A DNA stretch of 64,000 nt from VXLM01 sp965242665 (GTDB taxonomy: Bacteria > Chloroflexota > Dehalococcoidia > Lucifugimonadales > VXLM01), in the NCBI GenBank assembly GCA_965242665.1, contig OZ251484.1, positions 3,410,001 through 3,474,000 of the forward strand. The letters are read 5' to 3'. The position numbers and the translations under genes are program-made. This document shows positions 60,983-64,000 of this stretch, piece by piece. The stretch's first letter is position 1. Every line of letters begins with the position of its first letter. The notes beneath the pieces are model-generated. The model was not told the DNA's origin. It saw nothing but the letters and a program-made list of their open reading frames with translations, and did no database searches.

Positions 60983-61293
60983 CGACATCCTTACCCGACA
61001 CCGATCAATACGTGAGGAGGCGCCGCGCCAGGCCTGCTCCTCCATAGGCTGAGTGTGTCACATGCGTACTGGAGCCGCAACTGTTCCGGAGGACGAGGGA
61101 GGACGACGCGCCGCAGTCCAACCCGCCGCGCATAGACCCACCTCATAGTATCAAAGGCAACCACTGCCGGTAAAAACGAACGGAACTAGACTTGGCTCCC
61201 TTCTCCCGTCAATGCGAGGCCGGGAACTCGCCCCCTAACCCGGGGCGCAGGTGTGAAAGAAATCCGGTTGTGTTGCGTTAGTGTGTTTGTACG

Positions 61294-62697
61294 TCACTTC
61301 CACTTCCCGTCCTCCTCGTACCACTTCATGTTCATCCGACCCTCCGCAATCCGCTGCTCCTGCAACTCCCGCAGAGACCACTTCTTCCCCTTCTTGAGAT
61401 TGCACGGCCCGCACAACAACCCGAAGTTCGTAATCACTTCCCGCCCCTTCTTGTCCTTCGGCTTCTTGTGGTCGACTTGCAGATAGTCCGCATAGGGCGG
61501 CTCCCACCCGCAGCCCAAGCACACCATGTCGTCCATCTTCAGCAATCGCGCCTTCGCTTCCGCCGTGGACAACTTCGGCTCCTGCGGCCCCGGCGACTCG
61601 AGTAGCAGCTCAGGCGCGGCAAACTTCCCGTCGTCCGTTCTCTCAGGAGCAGTGTCCAGCACCTTCAGGATGTCGTTCCATGCCATACTCGCGTCGACCT
61701 CTCGATCCAGCCGCTCTCGGATGACCTCTTCTGCTTCCTCGTTGATGTCGATTCCGATCCATTGGCGGTCAAGCTGCTCTGCGGCGACAGACGTCGTCGC
61801 ACAACCCGCGAACGGGTCGAGTACCATATCGCCGGGGTTAGACGATGCCTCTATCATCCGCTTGTACAGCGCAAGCGGCTTCTGCGTCGGATACCCAACA
61901 TTCTCTTTCGATTGAGAGTTTAGGTGGTCAACCTTGAAGACATCCGTCAACACATTGCCCTTCGTGACGTCGACGTACCGCACATGGTCAAAATCTTGTC
62001 GGTTGATCTTGCCCAAACGCTCCTTCTCTTTGACGGTATCCTCATCGTAGATGTAGAGGTACCGCTCGCCACCCATATTCTTCGTGTTGTATCCAACCCG
62101 GACAAGTTCCTGTTTCCTGTCCGACAGTTCAGACTCATACTGCCGATTGAATGTCGACGATTTGCTCTTCGCATAGAACAAGATGATGTCGTGCGCGCGG
62201 TTGAATTTCTTCGCCGCAGCGTTGGACACCTTCCGATAGTCCCAGACCAGCTCGTTCCTAAACTGCTTCCGCCCGAAGATGGCGTCCATCATGGCCTTGA
62301 GGTAATGAGATGCAGTCGGATCGCAGTGAAGATAGATGCTGCCGGTATCCTTCAGTACCCGGTGCATCTCCAACACCCGAACCGCCATGAAGCACAGGTA
62401 CGCCCCCATATCGTCGCCGGCCGCCTCGTTCGCATGGAGGATCGAGTTGTACAGCTTGGGATGCTCCCCTCCAATCTGCTTGATCCAATCGTCGTGGACG
62501 TCGTCGTCCCAGTTCCAAACGTCCTTGTACGAGACCTTGACGCCTGCCTTCGTCTTCCCGGAGAAATCCTTGACGCCCTTGTTGAACGGCGGGTCGGTTG
62601 CGATGAGGTCGATGCTTTTGGAATCCAAGCCTCGCAGTACTGGCAGGTTGTCTTCGAGGAAGAGGGTTCGGTTGTATGCTATACTGTTCGTGGTCAT
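61294..62697 (-). CDS. DNA methyltransferase with C-terminal HNH nuclease domain
   Basis: A 467-residue fusion. The methylase part has DPPF (35-38) before the SAM motif DPFAG (294-298) in LDPFAGCATTSVAAEQL, the beta-class order of N6/N4 methyltransferases, with TQKPLALYKRMIEASS between. Residues about 390-467 form an HNH-type module: C393, C396, H410 in QVDHKKP, N424 and C429, C432. The same polypeptide therefore has potential modification and cleavage parts. AGGAGG lies 7 bases before ATG 62697. It is divergent from a YgjP-like metallopeptidase gene, a neighbour often seen at restriction loci. Confidence 0.86.
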   Translation of the reverse strand: MTTNSIAYNRTLFLEDNLPVLRGLDSKSIDLIATDPPFNKGVKDFSGKTKAGVKVSYKDVWNWDDDVHDDWIKQIGGEHPKLYNSILHANEAAGDDMGAYLCFMAVRVLEMHRVLKDTGSIYLHCDPTASHYLKAMMDAIFGRKQFRNELVWDYRKVSNAAAKKFNRAHDIILFYAKSKSSTFNRQYESELSDRKQELVRVGYNTKNMGGERYLYIYDEDTVKEKERLGKINRQDFDHVRYVDVTKGNVLTDVFKVDHLNSQSKENVGYPTQKPLALYKRMIEASSNPGDMVLDPFAGCATTSVAAEQLDRQWIGIDINEEAEEVIRERLDREVDASMAWNDILKVLDTAPERTDDGKFAAPELLLESPGPQEPKLSTAEAKARLLKMDDMVCLGCGWEPPYADYLQVDHKKPKDKKGREVITNFGLLCGPCNLKKGKKWSLRELQEQRIAEGRMNMKWYEEDGKWK

Positions 62698-62905
62698 TGC
62701 AGATCCTCCTGCTTTGGCTGGGTCGGGGGCGTTTGCATCCGCCCTCGACCAAATCACTCTATCACACATCGTTGCTTGCGTGGGAAACCCTATACACACT
62801 AACACAACCCACGCCGATGACGGAACGACACATTAGAGAAGGAAGAACCGATGACTAGCTCTGCGGCATTCTTGCCGTAGGCCGGTCGCTCCTCCAATCC
62901 GACGG

Positions 62906-63898
62906 ATGCAGAGAAAAGACACCAAGCGCAAAGCCTCATGCGTCCTCGCCAAGGGCGAGACGCAGCCACAACCTCAGCGGGACTCCGTTCGCGTCGACGG
63001 CACTGTCATCGAATACGAGGTGCGGCGCAGCGAGCGTAGAAAGAAGACCGTGGACATATCTATCATAGACGGCGTCGTGCGCGTCGCCGCCCCGTCCACC
63101 CTATCCGATGCCGAGCTGCGAAAGATCGTCCGGAAGCGCAGGAAGTGGATCATCGACAAGATACGGCCCCAGTCCCAGCGGGACTCCGTTCGCGTCGACG
63201 GCGTTGTCATCGAATACGAGGTGCGGCGCAGCAAGCGCAGAAGGAAGACCGTGGAGATGTCCGCCGTGGACGGCGTCTTGCGTGTCGCCGCCCCGTCCAC
63301 CCTATCTGACGCAGAGCTGCAAAAGATCGTCCGGAAGCACGGCAGGCGGATCATCGACAAGGCCGCCAATGCAGCGCCCGCACCTGATCCCATCAGTTTC
63401 GTCAGCGGCGAGGCCCTCCCCTACCTGGGCCGCACTATCCCCATGAACGTGGATACCGCAGACGTGCGCTCTCCCGAAGTTCGCTTCGGCTGCTCTGGCT
63501 TCCTCATCACCGTACCCCCCGACCTCTCCAACCCAGCACGCTCCGAACGAATCCGCGCTGCCGTCGTCCAATGGTACTACGAACGTGCGGACGAACACCT
63601 GCGGGACAGCGTCGAACGATGGTGGCCGCAGCTCGGAACCGCCGTCAAGTCTCGGTTGTTGATCCGCGACCAACGGCGGCGATGGGGAAGTTGCGGCGCG
63701 GACGGCACGCTCCGCTTCAACTGGCGCACGGTGATGCTCGAACCCCCGCTCATCGAGTACATCGTCGTACACGAGCTCGCACACCTCAAGGTTAGAAATC
63801 ACTCGTCCGACTTCTGGGACGTCGTATCGCGCGCAGTCCCAGACGTGCAACTCCGCCGAAAGCGCCTTAGAGAGGTAGAACGCACCCTCCCCCTGTGA
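62906..63898 (+). CDS. YgjP-like zinc metallopeptidase with duplicated N-terminal domain
   Basis: A 330-residue protein of the YgjP/DUF45 family. The metal site HELAH lies in YIVVHELAHLKVRNHSSDFW, and RDQRRRWGSC is the family's conserved arginine-rich block. The N-terminal UPF-like module (RVDG..IEYEVRR..RRKTV..VRVAAPSTLSDAELRKIV) is repeated once, residues about 25-90 and 92-155, by an in-frame tandem duplication. No clear ribosome-binding site precedes ATG 62906. It is divergent from the methylase-HNH gene and may be part of that system. Confidence 0.85.
   Translation: MQRKDTKRKASCVLAKGETQPQPQRDSVRVDGTVIEYEVRRSERRKKTVDISIIDGVVRVAAPSTLSDAELRKIVRKRRKWIIDKIRPQSQRDSVRVDGVVIEYEVRRSKRRRKTVEMSAVDGVLRVAAPSTLSDAELQKIVRKHGRRIIDKAANAAPAPDPISFVSGEALPYLGRTIPMNVDTADVRSPEVRFGCSGFLITVPPDLSNPARSERIRAAVVQWYYERADEHLRDSVERWWPQLGTAVKSRLLIRDQRRRWGSCGADGTLRFNWRTVMLEPPLIEYIVVHELAHLKVRNHSSDFWDVVSRAVPDVQLRRKRLREVERTLPL
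62981..63361 (+). repeat. in-frame tandem duplication within the YgjP-like gene
   Basis: Two ~180-base units begin at 62981 and 63182 (offset 201 bases, 67 codons). They are about nine-tenths identical by eye, and differences are mostly silent or conservative. Confidence 0.85.
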
Positions 63899-64000
63899 AT
63901 TCGGGCGTCGCCGCATTCTCCCGACGGCGCAGGCGGACGGAAGGCTATTTTCCCGTCAACGACGTCCGCGGCTTCAATTCACCGGAAGCGGCAAGCGTGC

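Overview
The window is 64 kb of GC-rich bacterial chromosome, mostly single-copy housekeeping and catabolic genes with short operons and frequent 1-4 base overlaps. The gene set suggests a Chloroflexota genome of the SAR202/Dehalococcoidia kind: two enolase-superfamily sugar-acid dehydratase paralogues, a PhyH dioxygenase, glycolate-oxidase-type FAD proteins, an FAH-family enzyme, a sulfite-oxidase-type molybdoenzyme, and RNase P RNA, ligA, recF, polA, proBA and lipA scattered as isolated genes. The lineage is an inference from gene content; no rRNA or ribosomal protein is present.

Layout. 1-3.6 kb: minus-strand ggt (running off the left edge), pgi and a phytanoyl-CoA-dioxygenase-like gene. 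3.7-5.3 kb: a serine-recombinase remnant, a hypothetical membrane protein, and an orphan CRISPR-like array of six repeats with a conserved leader and trailer. 5.3-10.4 kb: oxidoreductase, beta-propeller glycosidase-like protein, radC, tRNA-Pro and a second oxidoreductase. 10.5-13 kb: a lipoprotein and a GmrSD-type restriction protein. 13-24.3 kb: cysteine synthase, ligA, recF, a PQQ-type sugar dehydrogenase, an enolase-superfamily enzyme with an FAH-family hydrolase, and an unusual solute-binding fusion protein with a peptidase-like partner. 24.4-28.3 kb: tRNA-Gln, a membrane/FAD/flippase cluster, and an inverted relative of the CRISPR-like locus that carries only one repeat. 28.3-36.2 kb: proBA, a second enolase-superfamily enzyme, polA and an extended greA-like gene. 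36.3-45.8 kb: a large FAD/Fe-S oxidase, a 967-residue DNA methylase with a nuclease-like N-terminus, a DHDPS-family enzyme, lipA and a MATE transporter. 45.9-53.9 kb: vapBC, a nucleotide-sugar dehydrogenase, glcDEF and a sulfite-oxidase-like enzyme. 54-61 kb: a MITE-like element, rnpB, and a minus-strand operon of a CopC-CopD-cytochrome c fusion, a polytopic membrane protein, a zinc alcohol dehydrogenase and a DNA adenine methylase. 61.3-63.9 kb: a methyltransferase-HNH fusion divergent from a YgjP-like metallopeptidase.

Genome-defence-type genes are spread through the window: CRISPR-like array, GmrSD, methylase-nuclease, vapBC, Dam and MTase-HNH/YgjP. The most unusual signal is the pair of related CRISPR-like loci 23 kb apart. 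One has six repeats and the other a single, longer repeat. Both keep the same leader promoter and trailer, and no cas gene is visible. Related trailer sequence recurs as a MITE-like element next to rnpB. Many genes have clear TTGACA-N16/18-TATAAT-like promoters, and several of these start at or next to the initiation codon.
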